Notes under the pieces: model-generated | Told to the model about the DNA's origin: nothing | Seen by the model: the letters and a program-made list of their open reading frames with translations, nothing else | Database searches by the model: none | In this document: piece after piece, positions 1 to 9,589 of the stretch | How positions within the stretch are numbered: the stretch's first letter is position 1 | How the letters are laid out: each line of letters opens with the position of its first letter | Position numbers and translations under genes: made by a program | Assembly: GCF_907177275.1 (NCBI RefSeq) | Contig: NZ_CAJSLV010000002.1 | Location: forward strand, 62,001-126,000 | Length of the DNA: 64,000 nucleotides | Reading direction: 5' to 3' | From: Actinacidiphila cocklensis | GTDB lineage: Bacteria > Actinomycetota > Actinomycetes > Streptomycetales > Streptomycetaceae

Positions 1-510
1 GTACGCCAGCAGGTCGGGGACGAGCAACAGCGTGCGGGCAGCCGCGAGTTGGGCCGAGTCCCGAGCCGCCGCCAGCTGGAAGACCGTGTTGAAGGGCAGG
101 TGCTGCAGCCCGGTGATGCCGTACAGCCGCCGCGCGCCGACCTGGTCGCGTACCCGTTCCGCGAGGCCCCGGGTGCGGTCGTCGCGGTAGTGGTGGGGCA
201 GGCCGAGCAGCGCGCCGTCCGCGTCGAGCAGGCCGTAGTCCACCGCCCAGGTGTCGATGCCGACCGACGCCACAGGGCCGGTCCCTGCGGCTTCGCGCAG
301 CCCGTCGAGCACGCCCTGGAAGAGCCCTGGCAGGTTCCAGTACAGCCCGGTGGGCAGCCGCAGCGGTGTGTTGGGGAAGCGGTGGACCTCGGTGAGGTCC
401 AGGCCGCCCTGCCCCACCCGGCCGACGATCACCCGCCCGCTCGTCGCCCCCAGGTCCACCGCGGCGAAGGCGGTCGGGGCGGCGGACGCGGGCGGAGCGG
501 TCGAGGTCAC
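1..510 (-). CDS. rhaB: Rhamnulokinase, N-terminal part (cut by window edge)
   Basis: FGGY-family sugar kinase that would phosphorylate L-rhamnulose at O-1 in the cytoplasm. The 170 visible codons, about a third of the usual ~480 residues, carry the N-terminal phosphate-binding motif DLGATSGRV, the GIDTWAVDYGLLD motif and YRDDRT, all typical of RhaB. The start is taken as the GTG at 508-510; an ATG at 515-517 is in another frame. It is the third gene of the leftward catabolic operon after rhaI and the aldolase fusion, with a 65-base gap. Family assignment is firm from motifs and context; the C-terminal domain lies outside the window. Confidence 0.88.
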   Translation of the reverse strand, partial: MTSTAPPASAAPTAFAAVDLGATSGRVIVGRVGQGGLDLTEVHRFPNTPLRLPTGLYWNLPGLFQGVLDGLREAAGTGPVASVGIDTWAVDYGLLDADGALLGLPHHYRDDRTRGLAERVRDQVGARRLYGITGLQHLPFNTVFQLAAARDSAQLAAARTLLLVPDLLAY

Positions 511-575
511 GGGGCATTCCTTCTGCGGGTGGGGGACAGGGCGGCGGACGGCGGCACCGCGGTGCGCGTCCCTGC

Positions 576-2615
576 TCAGCGGAGGAAGGCGGCTGCGACT
601 CCGGCGTCGACGGGGATGTGGAGGCCGGTGGTGTGGGTGAGGTCGCCGGCGGTGAGGGCGTAGACGGCGTTTGCGACGTGTTCGGGGAGTACTTCTCGTT
701 TGAGGAGGGTGCGTTGGGCGTAGTACTCGCCGAGTTCGGTTTCTTCGATTCCGTAGACGGCGGCGCGTTGGGCGCCCCAGCCGGCGGCGAAGATGCCGGA
801 GCCGCGGACGACGCCGTCGGGGTTGATGCCGTTGACGCGGATGCCGTGTTCGCCGAGTTCGGCGGCCAGGAGGCGGACCTGGTGGGCTTGGTCGGCTTTG
901 GTGGCGGAGTAGGCGATGTTGTTGGGTCCTGCGAACACGGCGTTTTTGGAGGCGATGTAGATGATGTCGCCGCCGAGGGCCTGCTGTGTCATGACGCGGG
1001 CTGCTTCGCGGGAGACGAGGAAGGAGCCGCGGGCCATGATGCGGTGCTGGAGGTCCCAGTCGGCTGCGGTGGTCTGCAGGAGGGGTTTGGACAGGGAGAT
1101 CCCGGCGTTGTTGACGACCAGGTCGATCCCGCCGAAGGCGAGCAGGGCCTGTTCGAATGCGGCGGTGATCTGCTGTTCGTCGGTGACGTCGACGGTGACG
1201 GCCACCGCCTTGTCGGGGCCGCCCAACTCCTCGGCAACCGCCTTCGCGTTGTCGGTGTTGAGGTCGGCGATGACGACGCAGGCGCCTTCTGCGACGAGGC
1301 GGTGGGCGATGGCTTTGCCGATGCCGGAGCCTGCGCCGGTGACCAGGGCGATGCGGGTGGCCAGGGGTTTGGGTGTGGGCATGCGGCGGAGTTTGGCCTC
1401 TTCGAGTTCCCAGTACTCGATGCGGAACTTCTCCGACTCTTCGATGGGCCGGTAGGTGGAGAGGGCTTCGGCGCCGTGCATGACGTTGATGGCGTTGAGG
1501 TAGAACTCGCCGGCGACGCGGGCGGTCTGTTTGTCCTTGCCGAAGCTGAACATGCCCACTCCGGGGACGAGCACGATGGCGGGGTCGGCGCCGCGCATGG
1601 CGGGGGAGTGGGGTGTGGCGTGTCGCTGGTAGTAGGCGGCGTATTCGGCGCGGTAGGCGGTGTGGAGTTCACGCAGCCGGGCCGTGGTCTGCTCCAGGGG
1701 GGTGGTGGGGGGCAGGTCGAGGACCAGGGGTCGGACTTTGGTGCGCAGGAAGTGGTCGGGGCAGGAGGTGCCGAGTGCTGCGAGGCGGGGGTGTTCGGTG
1801 CGGGCCAGGAAGTCCAGTACTTCGGGGGTGTCGGTGAAGTGGCCGACCTGGGGGTGGTCGGTGGAGGCGAGCGAGCGGATCAGCGGGGTGAGTGCGGCGG
1901 CCCGTGACCTGCGCTCGGCGGGGGGCAGTGGCAGGTAGCCGTCCAGTACGGGGCCGAAGGGCTCGGGTCGGCCGTTGTTCGTGAGGAAGGCTTCGGCGGT
2001 GCGGATGATGTGCAGGGCGTTGCGTTCGCACTCCTCGGACGTGGCGCCCCAGGCGGTGATGCCGTGGCCGCCGAGGATGCAGCCGATGGCTTGGGGGTTG
2101 GCCTGTTTGATGGCGGCGATGTCCAGGCCGAGTTGGAACCCGGGGCGGCGCCAGGGTACCCAGGCCACGGTGTCGCCGAAGCATTGGGCGGTGAGTTTCT
2201 CGCCGTCTGCGGCGCAGGCCAGTGCGATGCCGGAGTCGGGGTGGAGGTGGTCGACGTGGGGTGCGTCGACCAGGCCGTGCATCGCGGTGTCGATCGAGGG
2301 TGCGGCGCCGCCTTTGCCGTGCAGGCAGTAGTCGAACGCGGGCACCATCTCGTCCTCGCGGTCCACGCCGGGGTAGACCTGCGCCAGGGCGCGGAGGCGG
2401 TCCAGGCGCAGCACGGCCAGGCCCGGCTCGGTCAGGGTGCCCAGGTCGCCGCCGGAGCCCTTGACCCACATCAACTCGACACCGGCGCCGGTCACCGGAT
2501 CGGTCGCGCTGCCCTTGGCAGAGGTGTTGCCACCGGCGTAGTTGGTGTTGCGCGGATCCGAACCCAGCCGGTTCGAGCGCTCCAGCAGCGCTGCTACTTC
2601 GGGGGAGTGGGGCAT
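576..2615 (-). CDS. rhaD: Bifunctional rhamnulose-1-phosphate aldolase / short-chain dehydrogenase
   Basis: Splits L-rhamnulose-1-phosphate into dihydroxyacetone phosphate and L-lactaldehyde, then probably oxidises the lactaldehyde with NAD. The 679 residues form two parts. Residues 1-400 are a class II aldolase fold with a metal-binding HxH (VDHLHPDSG) and a later GGHG segment. Residues about 418-679 are a classical SDR with VTGAGSGIGKAIA and the YSATK active-site motif. This fusion is a known actinobacterial form that replaces separate RhaD and lactaldehyde dehydrogenase. It follows rhaI on the same strand with a 118-base gap that holds a direct repeat. Whether the SDR half acts on lactaldehyde is inferred from family knowledge. 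Confidence 0.93.
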   Translation of the reverse strand: MPHSPEVAALLERSNRLGSDPRNTNYAGGNTSAKGSATDPVTGAGVELMWVKGSGGDLGTLTEPGLAVLRLDRLRALAQVYPGVDREDEMVPAFDYCLHGKGGAAPSIDTAMHGLVDAPHVDHLHPDSGIALACAADGEKLTAQCFGDTVAWVPWRRPGFQLGLDIAAIKQANPQAIGCILGGHGITAWGATSEECERNALHIIRTAEAFLTNNGRPEPFGPVLDGYLPLPPAERRSRAAALTPLIRSLASTDHPQVGHFTDTPEVLDFLARTEHPRLAALGTSCPDHFLRTKVRPLVLDLPPTTPLEQTTARLRELHTAYRAEYAAYYQRHATPHSPAMRGADPAIVLVPGVGMFSFGKDKQTARVAGEFYLNAINVMHGAEALSTYRPIEESEKFRIEYWELEEAKLRRMPTPKPLATRIALVTGAGSGIGKAIAHRLVAEGACVVIADLNTDNAKAVAEELGGPDKAVAVTVDVTDEQQITAAFEQALLAFGGIDLVVNNAGISLSKPLLQTTAADWDLQHRIMARGSFLVSREAARVMTQQALGGDIIYIASKNAVFAGPNNIAYSATKADQAHQVRLLAAELGEHGIRVNGINPDGVVRGSGIFAAGWGAQRAAVYGIEETELGEYYAQRTLLKREVLPEHVANAVYALTAGDLTHTTGLHIPVDAGVAAAFLR

Positions 2616-2680
2616 GACGGTCGTCTTCCTTCGGGTCCGTGTCGGGTCGGAGTCGGGATCGGCCGGGCGGGTGCCGGGCC

Positions 2681-2729
2681 TGGCGTCGAGGTGCGGGTGC
2701 CGGACGTGGTGTCGAGGTGCGGGTGCCGG
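2681..2729. repeat. Direct repeat, two 23-base copies
   Basis: Copies at 2681-2703 and 2707-2729 differ at one base and share the core GTCGAGGTGCGGGTGCCGG. They fill most of the gap between rhaI and the aldolase fusion gene. No protein or strong hairpin is apparent; it may be a simple duplication. Confidence 0.8.
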
Positions 2730-2733
2730 GGAA

Positions 2734-3900
2734 CTACGCGCCCCAGCCGGCCTGTTCGCCGCCGACGCGGCCGGTGGCGATCTGCTGCTGCCAGCCCGAG
2801 TCGCGGTAGGCGGCCATCGGGTCGGGGTGCAGGCCCTGCTCCTTGCGTACCTCGGCCAGCAGCGGGCGGACGTCGGTGTTGTAGGCGTCCATCAGGACCG
2901 CGTTGGCCTCCAGCACGTCCCCCGCCGACTGGGCCGCGGCCAGCGCACCGGCGTCGACCAGCAGGGCCTTGGCGGTGGCCTCCTGGACGTTCATCACCGA
3001 GCGGATGATCGCCGGGATCTTCGCCTCGATGTTGTGGCACTGGTCGAGCATGAACGCCACACCCCTCTCCGGTTCCAGACCGCCGTTCTTCACCACCTCG
3101 TGCATGATCCGGAACAGCTGGAAGGGATCGGCCGCACCGACCATCAGATCGTCGTCGGCATAGAAGCGGGAGTTGAAGTCGAACCCGCCGAGCTTCCCCT
3201 CGCGCAGCAGGAACGCCACGATGAACTCGATGTTCGTACCCGGCGCATGATGCCCGGTGTCCACCACGACCTGCGCCTTCGGGCCGAGCTTGAGGCAGTG
3301 CGCATACGAGGTGCCCCAGTCCGGGACATCCGTCGCATAGAACGCCGGTTCGAACAGCTTGTACTCCAGCAGCATCCGCTGATCCGCGCCCAGCCGCTCG
3401 TAGACCGCCGCCAGCGCCTCGGCCAACCTGCCCTGCCGGGCGGCGATGTCGTCCTGGCCCGGGTAGTTCGTCCCGTCGGAGAACCACAGCTTCAGATCCC
3501 GCGAACCCGTGGCATCCATGATGTCCACGCACTCCAGCAGATGCCCCAAAGCCTTCCGCCGGACCACCGGATCGGGGTTGGTCACCGAACCGAGCTTGAA
3601 GTCGTCGTCCTGGAAGACGTTCGAGTTGATCGCACCCAGCCGGAGCCCCCGCTCCTCGGCATACGCCCGCAAAGCACCGTAGTCCTCGACCCGGTCCCAC
3701 GGTATGTGCAACGCCACCACCGGAGCCGCACCCGTCGCCGCATGCACCTGCGCCGCATCGTCCAGCTTCTCGAACGGATCACGCGGCACCCCCTCCTGCC
3801 GGAACACCTTGAACCGGGTACCGGAGTTGCCGTACGCCCACGAAGGGGTCTCGATCCGCTGGGACTTCAGCGCCGCCCGGACGGCCGACAGATCAGGCAT
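2734..3900 (-). CDS. rhaI: L-rhamnose isomerase (RhaI type)
   Basis: Converts L-rhamnose to L-rhamnulose, the first intracellular catabolic step. The protein is a xylose-isomerase-like TIM barrel of 388 residues of the RhaI type rather than the enterobacterial RhaA type. Metal-site segments are visible, such as LLEYKLFEPAF, VVDTGHHAPGTN and GGFDFNSRFYADDD. The start MPDLSAVRAAL at 3900 is preferred over an in-frame ATG at 3924: AGGGG sits 5-6 bases upstream, and the 3924 ATG lies inside the proposed operator. It is first gene of the leftward operon rhaI-rhaD-rhaB. Confidence 0.92.
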   Translation of the reverse strand: MPDLSAVRAALKSQRIETPSWAYGNSGTRFKVFRQEGVPRDPFEKLDDAAQVHAATGAAPVVALHIPWDRVEDYGALRAYAEERGLRLGAINSNVFQDDDFKLGSVTNPDPVVRRKALGHLLECVDIMDATGSRDLKLWFSDGTNYPGQDDIAARQGRLAEALAAVYERLGADQRMLLEYKLFEPAFYATDVPDWGTSYAHCLKLGPKAQVVVDTGHHAPGTNIEFIVAFLLREGKLGGFDFNSRFYADDDLMVGAADPFQLFRIMHEVVKNGGLEPERGVAFMLDQCHNIEAKIPAIIRSVMNVQEATAKALLVDAGALAAAQSAGDVLEANAVLMDAYNTDVRPLLAEVRKEQGLHPDPMAAYRDSGWQQQIATGRVGGEQAGWGA

Positions 3901-3911
3901 GGCAACCCCTG

Positions 3912-3923
3912 TGAATCGTTTCA
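3912..3923. promoter_or_regulatory. LacI-type operator near rhaI
   Basis: TGAATCGTTTCA is a palindrome centred on CG, which is typical of LacI-family operators. It lies 12 bases upstream of the rhaI start, where binding would block expression. It shares the TGAA-N4-TTCA pattern with sites at 3978, 4292, 9590 and 9670. Confidence 0.6.
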
Positions 3924-3977
3924 TTTAGCGGATACCGTAATGGTGAGGACGGCTTCTGTCAATGACTCGTGAAGCGA

Positions 3978-3989
3978 TGAAATGGTTCA
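3978..3989. promoter_or_regulatory. LacI-type operator, second copy
   Basis: TGAAATGGTTCA has perfect TGAA/TTCA arms and lies 66 bases from the copy at 3912, which could allow cooperative binding at the rhaI promoter. Confidence 0.5.
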
Positions 3990-4291
3990 CGTGGTGGTGC
4001 CGGGCTGTGGCGCTGAACGTGGCGGTCCGCCGCCGGCCGGTGTGCGCCGGGAGGTGGAGGTGGCGCGTGGGACTCGACAAGGTCGGGGCGGCGCCGTCGC
4101 CGCCTCGCCACCGGAGTGGGCGACCCCGTCGGGCTGGCCAATCTATTGAATCGTGTCACGGCATAATATACGCTGCTCGCCGCGGAGTTCGAGCCCTCCG
4201 GGTGGACCAATTGAGCGGCGAAGCTAGGCCCGTTGGGCTCCGGAACCCTTGACGGCCTCTCTGAGCGGGGCTAACGTCCCGGCATCTCCAT

Positions 4292-4303
4292 TGAAACATT
4301 TCA
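4292..4303. promoter_or_regulatory. LacI-type operator near the importer genes
   Basis: TGAAACATTTCA with perfect TGAA/TTCA arms lies 39 bases upstream of the rhamnose importer ATPase start, placed to repress the rightward operon. Confidence 0.55.
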
Positions 4304-4342
4304 CCCCCCATTGCTTCTCGCCGGGAGACTCAGGAGACGCCC

Positions 4343-5863
4343 ATGCCCGACCCCGTACCGGAACGGACGCCGGTTCTCGCGCTGGAGGGGGTGAGCAAGT
4401 CCTTCGGAGCCGTACGGGCGTTGCGCGACGTCTCCCTCGCGCTGTACGCGGGCGAGGCGCACGCCCTCGCGGGTGAGAACGGCGCCGGCAAGTCGACCCT
4501 GATCAAGACGCTCGCCGGGGTCCACCGGCCGGACGCCGGGACCGTGCTGCTGGACGGCGTACCCGTGGTCATGCACGGACCCGCGGACGCGCGGGACGCC
4601 GGAGTCGCCGTCATCTACCAGGAGCCGACGCTCTTCCCCGACCTCTCGGTCGCCGAGAACATCTTCGTCGGCCGCCAGCCGCGCCGCTCCTTGGGCCGGG
4701 TCGACCACCGGGCGGTCGCGACGGCGGCAGCCGCCCTCTTCCAGCGGCTCGGCGTCGACCTCGACCCCGGCCGGCCCGCCCGCGGCCTGTCCATCGCCGA
4801 CCAGCAGCTGGTGGAGATCGCCAAGGCGCTGTCCTTCCAGGCCCGGGTACTGATCATGGACGAGCCCACCGCCGCCCTCACCGGCAGCGAGGTGGCCCGG
4901 CTCTTCGGCGTCGTCAGGGCGCTGCGCGCCGGCGGCACCGCCGTGCTGTTCATCTCGCACCGGCTGGAGGAGGTCTTCGCGCTCTGCCAGCAGGTCACCA
5001 CCCTGCGGGACGGCGCCCTGATCGCCAGTGAGCCGGTCGCCGGGCTCACCGAGGACGACCTGGTCCGCCGGATGGTCGGCCGCGACCTGGACGAGCTGTA
5101 CCCCAAGGCGCACTCCGACGTCGGCGAGGTCGCCCTCGGGGTGCGCCGGCTGACCCGTGAGGGCGTCTTCACCGACGTCTCCTTCGACGTGCGGCACGGC
5201 GAGATCGTCGGCCTCGCGGGACTGGTCGGGGCAGGGCGCAGCGAGGTCGCGCGGGCCGTCTTCGGGGTGGACCGGTGGGACGCGGGCGAGGTGCGGGTCG
5301 ACGGCAGACCGCTCAGGCCCGGTGCGCCGAGCCTGGCGATGAGCGCAGGGCTCGCTCTGGTCCCCGAGGACCGCAGGGCGCAGGGCCTGGTCATGGGGAT
5401 GTCCGTCGCTCGCAACATCAACCTGACCGGCCTCGGCGGCACCAGCCGCGCCGGCCTGATGAACCGCGCCGCGGAACGCAGCAGGGCCGCCGACTGGGCG
5501 GTGCGCCTCCAGGTGAAGTACGCACGGCTCGCCGACGCCGTCGGCACGCTGTCCGGCGGCAACCAGCAGAAGGTCGTGCTGGCCAAGTGGCTCGCCACCG
5601 GTCCGCGGGTGCTGATCGTCGACGAGCCGACCCGCGGTATCGACGTCGGCACCAAGGCCGAGGTGCACCGGCTGCTGTCCCGGCTGGCCGCGGACGGCGT
5701 GGCGGTGCTGATGATCTCCTCCGACCTGCCGGAGATCCTCGGCATGGCCGACCGCGTCCTGGTCATGCACGAAGGCCGGCTGGTCGCCGAGATCCCCCGC
5801 GCGGAGGCCACCGAGGAGTCGGTGATGGCGGCCGCCACCGGCCGTACCAGGAGCGCGGCATGA
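4343..5863 (+). CDS. Rhamnose ABC importer, ATP-binding protein
   Basis: Cytoplasmic ATPase of a ribose/rhamnose-type sugar importer, 506 residues with two fused nucleotide-binding domains. The first half has Walker [10 protein letters not shown], the signature-like [15 protein letters not shown] and Walker [11 protein letters not shown]. The second half has a degenerate Walker A (GLVGAGRSE), the signature LSGGNQQKV and Walker [12 protein letters not shown], as usual for this family. GGAGAC upstream supports the ATG at 4343. Its stop overlaps the next permease start. Substrate is inferred from the surrounding rhamnose genes. Confidence 0.9.
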   Translation: MPDPVPERTPVLALEGVSKSFGAVRALRDVSLALYAGEAHALAGENGAGKSTLIKTLAGVHRPDAGTVLLDGVPVVMHGPADARDAGVAVIYQEPTLFPDLSVAENIFVGRQPRRSLGRVDHRAVATAAAALFQRLGVDLDPGRPARGLSIADQQLVEIAKALSFQARVLIMDEPTAALTGSEVARLFGVVRALRAGGTAVLFISHRLEEVFALCQQVTTLRDGALIASEPVAGLTEDDLVRRMVGRDLDELYPKAHSDVGEVALGVRRLTREGVFTDVSFDVRHGEIVGLAGLVGAGRSEVARAVFGVDRWDAGEVRVDGRPLRPGAPSLAMSAGLALVPEDRRAQGLVMGMSVARNINLTGLGGTSRAGLMNRAAERSRAADWAVRLQVKYARLADAVGTLSGGNQQKVVLAKWLATGPRVLIVDEPTRGIDVGTKAEVHRLLSRLAADGVAVLMISSDLPEILGMADRVLVMHEGRLVAEIPRAEATEESVMAAATGRTRSAA

Positions 5864-6915
5864 CGATGACCGCGAAACCCGCCCCCGCGCCGGCGCCCTC
5901 GGGAGCAGCCCCCGGCGGCGGCCTGCTCGACCGGGTGCTCAAGGTCAGAGAGCTGGCCATCGCGGTCGTCCTGGTCCTGATGCTGCTGGCCACCCAGCTG
6001 GACAACAGCGCCTTCCTGTCCGAGCAGGGCATCAAGGACCTGCTGCTCAACGCGACGATCCTGGTGCTCGTCGGCGTGGGCCAGGCCACCGTGGTGATCA
6101 CCAGGAACGTCGACCTGTCGGTCGGCTCCACCCTGGGCGTCACCGCCTTCGCGGCCGGCGAGTTCCTCCGCGGCGGCGGCAACCCGCTGCTCGCGGTCCT
6201 GATCGCGGTGGCACTCGGCGCCGGGTTCGGCGTCGTCAACGGCCTGCTGGTCAGCCTCGGGCAGGTCCCCGCCCTGGTGGTCACCCTCGGCACCCTCTAC
6301 ATCATCCGCGGCCTGGACTCGATCTGGTTCGGCTCGCGGCAGATCACCGCCGCCGACCTCCCGGCGGGCTTCGTCAGCTTCGGCCGCGACGGCCTCGGCG
6401 CGCTGCCCTACCTGGCCGTCCTGACCGCGGTCGTGCTCGCCGCAGCGGCCTACTACCTGCGCAACTACCGCAGCGGCCGCGACATGTACGCCCTCGGCTC
6501 CAGTCCGGAGGCCGCCCGGCTCGCCGGAGTGCCGGTCCGCCGGCGCATCCTGGCCGCGTACGTCCTGTGCGGCGCCCTGGCGGGGCTGGCCGGCGCGCTG
6601 TACCTGGCCCGCTTCGGCAACGTCGACTCCGGCACCGGCTCGGGATACGAACTCACCGTGGTCAGCGCGGTCGTGGTCGGCGGTGTCGCCTTCACCGGCG
6701 GCTCCGGCAGCCTCTACGGCGCCGCACTCGGCGCGCTGCTGCTCACCTCCATCAACAGCGTGCTGCCCTCGATCGGCGTCAGCTCCGTCTGGGTGCAGGC
6801 CATCGACGGCACCCTGCTGCTGCTCGCCATCGCCGTGGACCGGGTGGTCGCGCTGCGGGTCGCCGCGGTGCTCCGCAAGCGGGCCGCACAGACAAGGAGC
6901 GCCCACCATGACTGA
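5860..6915 (+). CDS. Rhamnose ABC importer, permease 1
   Basis: Integral membrane permease of the BPD_transp_2 (ribose type) family, 351 residues with about eight to ten hydrophobic segments. The family motif [11 protein letters not shown] is present near residue 80. The ATG at 5860 overlaps the preceding TGA (ATGA), arguing for translational coupling. It pairs with the next gene to form the heterodimeric channel. Confidence 0.88.
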   Translation: MTMTAKPAPAPAPSGAAPGGGLLDRVLKVRELAIAVVLVLMLLATQLDNSAFLSEQGIKDLLLNATILVLVGVGQATVVITRNVDLSVGSTLGVTAFAAGEFLRGGGNPLLAVLIAVALGAGFGVVNGLLVSLGQVPALVVTLGTLYIIRGLDSIWFGSRQITAADLPAGFVSFGRDGLGALPYLAVLTAVVLAAAAYYLRNYRSGRDMYALGSSPEAARLAGVPVRRRILAAYVLCGALAGLAGALYLARFGNVDSGTGSGYELTVVSAVVVGGVAFTGGSGSLYGAALGALLLTSINSVLPSIGVSSVWVQAIDGTLLLLAIAVDRVVALRVAAVLRKRAAQTRSAHHD

Positions 6916-7933
6916 CCTCGGCAAGGCGGCGCCCCGGCCGTGGGCGCGCGACGCCCTGCGCTGGGACACCGCCGTCGGCGCGCTGCTCGTCGTCCTGCTG
7001 GTGTGCTCCTTCGCCTTCGTCGACAACTTCGGCAACGCGCTCAACCTGTCGTTCCTGATCGGCAACACCCTGCCGATCGCGCTGATCGCGCTGCCCATGA
7101 CGCTGCTCGTCGTCTCCGGCGAGATCGACCTGTCGGTCGGCTCCACCGCGGGCCTGGCCGGCGCGGTCATGGGCCGGCTGTGGAACGCGGGCATGGCGAT
7201 CGAGGTGATCATCCCGCTGTGCGTCCTGCTCGGCGTCGTCTGCGGCCTGGTCAACGGCCTGCTGGTGACCAGGCTCGGGCTGCCCTCGCTCGCGGTGACC
7301 ATCGGCACGCTCGCCGCCTACCGCGGCATCGCGCAGATCGTGCTCGGCTCCGACTCGGTCACCGACTTCCCGCAGCAGTACCTGGACTTCGGGTCCGGCC
7401 GGATCGGCGGCAGCTTCGTCCCGCAGGCCGCGGTGCCCTGGGCGGTGCTGCTGGCCGTCGCGGTGCTGGTGCTGCACGCCACCCCGGTCGGCCGCTCGCT
7501 CTTCGCGGTCGGCGCCTCCCAGGAGGCCGCCCGGTTCGCCGGGGTGCGGGTCAAGCGGCTGAAGCTGTCGATGTTCGTCGCCACCGGCACCGTCTCCGCG
7601 CTGACCGGGGTGTTCTGGGCGCTGCACTACGCCAGCGCCCGCTACGACAACGCCACCGGGCTCGAACTGTCCGTCATCGCCGCCGTGCTGCTCGGCGGCA
7701 TCGACTTCGACGGCGGCAGGGGGACTCTCGGCGGTGCCGTCGCCGGGGTCTTCCTGCTCGGCGCCCTGCAGAACGTGATGAGCCTGGTCAACGTCTCCGC
7801 GCAGTCCCAGACCCTGATCACCGGTGTGCTGCTGGTGGTCTCGGTCCTCGCCCCGCGGGTCGCCCGCCAGGTCGCCCGCGCCCGGCACCGGACGGCCGCG
7901 GCCCCGCCACCGCCCGTGCCCGCCGCCACCTGA
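6908..7933 (+). CDS. Rhamnose ABC importer, permease 2
   Basis: Second BPD_transp_2 permease, 341 residues, with multiple membrane spans and the motif VVSGEIDLSVGST. The ATG at 6908 lies 8 bases inside the end of permease 1, preceded by AAGGAGC. Together with permease 1 it forms the membrane part of the importer. A perfect 15-bp hairpin follows the stop and may reduce or separate transcription before the binding protein gene. Confidence 0.88.
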   Translation: MTDLGKAAPRPWARDALRWDTAVGALLVVLLVCSFAFVDNFGNALNLSFLIGNTLPIALIALPMTLLVVSGEIDLSVGSTAGLAGAVMGRLWNAGMAIEVIIPLCVLLGVVCGLVNGLLVTRLGLPSLAVTIGTLAAYRGIAQIVLGSDSVTDFPQQYLDFGSGRIGGSFVPQAAVPWAVLLAVAVLVLHATPVGRSLFAVGASQEAARFAGVRVKRLKLSMFVATGTVSALTGVFWALHYASARYDNATGLELSVIAAVLLGGIDFDGGRGTLGGAVAGVFLLGALQNVMSLVNVSAQSQTLITGVLLVVSVLAPRVARQVARARHRTAAAPPPPVPAAT

Positions 7934-7942
7934 CCCCTCCCC

Positions 7943-7981
7943 GCGTACCTGCGGCCGTACGACCTCCGGCCGCAGGTACGC
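7943..7981. terminator. Stem-loop between permease and binding-protein genes
   Basis: Arms 7943-7957 and 7967-7981 are perfect 15-base reverse complements around a 9-base loop. No T run follows. It sits 10 bases after the permease stop, so it could be a partial terminator or an mRNA-stabilising element that sets importer subunit ratio. Confidence 0.6.
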
Positions 7982-8022
7982 ACCCCGTCCACCGCGGTCC
8001 CACCCGATCAGCCGGACGATCT

Positions 8023-8046
8023 CCGGTCACCCGGTCACCCGGTCAC
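8023..8046. repeat. Three tandem copies of an 8-base unit
   Basis: CCGGTCAC is repeated exactly three times just upstream of the ribosome binding site of the binding-protein gene. It may be a slippage-prone spacer. Confidence 0.8.
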
Positions 8047-8080
8047 CCCTGCCGCGCCGCGGCAGCGAAAGGAAGCCCGC

Positions 8081-9178
8081 ATGTCCGAAAGAACCACCCC
8101 CGCCCGCCGCCTCACGGCCGTGGTCGCCGTCGTCGGCGTCGTCGCGCTGGGGGCTGCCGCCTGCGGCGGGACCACCAAGAACTCCAGCTCCAAGGACTCC
8201 TCCTCGGCCCCCACGGCCGCCTCGACGGCATCCGCCGACCCCGGCGCCCCGCTCAAGAAGGGCCTGACGATCGCCTACCTGCCCAAGGCGGTCAACAACC
8301 CGTACTTCACCACCTCCGACACCGGCGGCAGGAAGGCCGTCGAGGCGGCCGGCTCGACGTACAAGGAGGTCGGCACCAGCAGCAGTACGGACACCGCGGG
8401 CCAGGTCTCCTACGTCAACACCCTCACCCAGCAGCGGGTCGACGCCATCGCGGTGTCCGCGCAGGACCCCGGTGCGCTGTGCACCGCCCTCAACCAGGCC
8501 CGCAAGAACGGCGTCAAGGTCGTCACCTACGACTCGGACACCAACGCCGGCTGCCGCGACGTCTTCATCTCGCAGGCCAGTTCGGAGGACCTGGGCAGGA
8601 CCGAGGTCCAGCTGATGGCCGAGCAGATCGGCAACAAGGGCCGGATAGCGATCCTGTCCGCCGCCCAGACCGCGACCAACCAGAACACCTGGATCGGCTT
8701 CATGAAGGACGAGCTGAAGAAGCCGCAGTACAAGGACATCCAGCTGGTCAAGGTCGCCTACGGCAACGACGACGCCCAGACGTCCTTCCAGCAGACGCAG
8801 GGCCTGCTGCAGCAGTACCCGGACCTGAAGGGGATCATCTCCCCGACCACGGTCGGCATCAAGGCGGCGGCCCAGTACCTGAGCGGCTCGAAGTACAAGG
8901 GCAAGGTCCAGCTCACCGGCCTGGGCACCCCCAACGACATGCGGGCCTACGTCGCCGACGGCACCGTGCGGTCCTTCGAGCTGTGGGACCCGGCCAAGCT
9001 CGGAGCGCTCGCCGCCCACACCGCGATCGCGCTGGTCTCCGGCCGGATCACCGGCGCCCCCGGCCAGACCTACACGGCAGGCGACATGGGCACTTTCACC
9101 ATCGGCCAGGACAGCACGGTGGTCCTCGGCAAACCGACGGTCTTCGACAAGTCCACCATCGGGCAGTTCAATTTCTGA
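8081..9178 (+). CDS. Rhamnose ABC importer, substrate-binding lipoprotein
   Basis: Exported sugar-binding protein of the periplasmic-binding-protein type 1 (RbsB/RhaS-like) family, 365 residues. The N-terminus has a basic stretch, a hydrophobic core and a lipobox ALGAAAC with Cys at about residue 28, so it is anchored to the outer face of the membrane. A Ser/Lys/Ala-rich linker follows, then the domain starting at LTIAYLPKAVNNPYF. AAGGAAG upstream supports the start. It delivers L-rhamnose to the two permeases encoded just upstream. Confidence 0.9.
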   Translation: MSERTTPARRLTAVVAVVGVVALGAAACGGTTKNSSSKDSSSAPTAASTASADPGAPLKKGLTIAYLPKAVNNPYFTTSDTGGRKAVEAAGSTYKEVGTSSSTDTAGQVSYVNTLTQQRVDAIAVSAQDPGALCTALNQARKNGVKVVTYDSDTNAGCRDVFISQASSEDLGRTEVQLMAEQIGNKGRIAILSAAQTATNQNTWIGFMKDELKKPQYKDIQLVKVAYGNDDAQTSFQQTQGLLQQYPDLKGIISPTTVGIKAAAQYLSGSKYKGKVQLTGLGTPNDMRAYVADGTVRSFELWDPAKLGALAAHTAIALVSGRITGAPGQTYTAGDMGTFTIGQDSTVVLGKPTVFDKSTIGQFNF

Positions 9179-9225
9179 TTCGGCCGCCGGCCCCCGGTGG
9201 GGCCGGCGCCGTGAAAGGTCCTTGG

Positions 9226-9546
9226 ATGAAACGTGTCTGCTTTCTGCTCAAGGTCCGGCAGGACCGCCTCGCCGAGTACCGCGAGCGGCATGCCGCGGTG
9301 TGGCCCGAGATGCAGGCCGCGCTGACCGCGACAGGCTGGCGCAATTACTCCCTCTTCCTGCGCGACGACGGTCTGCTCGTCGGTTATCTGGAGACGGAGG
9401 ATTTCGCGCTGGCGCGTGCCGCTATGGACCGCACCGAGGTCAATGCCCGGTGGCAGAAGGAGATGGCGGGCTTCTTCGAAGAATTGGACGGGGCCGCACC
9501 CGATGCGGCTATGGTTCCGCTCAGTGAGGTCTTCCACCTCTCGTGA
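9226..9546 (+). CDS. rhaM: L-rhamnose mutarotase
   Basis: Interconverts alpha and beta anomers of L-rhamnose and so speeds isomerase supply. It is 106 residues, close to the usual ~104, with typical RhaM segments MKRVCFLLKVR, YRERHAAVWPEM and NYSLFL. The ATG at 9226 has AAGG 8-10 bases upstream. It is separated from the lipoprotein gene by 47 bases and is probably co-transcribed. Confidence 0.9.
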   Translation: MKRVCFLLKVRQDRLAEYRERHAAVWPEMQAALTATGWRNYSLFLRDDGLLVGYLETEDFALARAAMDRTEVNARWQKEMAGFFEELDGAAPDAAMVPLSEVFHLS

Positions 9547-9589
9547 AACGCCACCGGAATCGTTGCCGGGCGCTGCCCGAGCGGATGGG

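Larger units (their letters stand above)
3901..4342. promoter_or_regulatory. Divergent control region between rhaI and the rhamnose importer
   Basis: This 442-base stretch between two divergent sugar operons shows no convincing coding sequence. It holds three TGAA-N4-TTCA palindromes (listed separately) and one weaker copy at 4147-4158 (TGAATCGTGTCA). The middle part, about 4140-4175, is relatively AT-rich for this genome and is the likeliest place for promoter elements. Exact -35 and -10 boxes could not be fixed. Confidence 0.6.

Noticed and set aside
618-1907. 429-codon plus-strand frame rich in Gly, Val, Asp and Glu
   Set aside because: It is a shadow of the aldolase/dehydrogenase fusion and has no recognisable motif.
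4615-7308. 897-codon open frame on the minus strand opposite the rhamnose importer genes
   Set aside because: It is the antisense of clear ABC ATPase and permease genes, and its translation (Gln/Asp/Arg/Ala-rich, no motif) is typical of GC-rich shadow frames.
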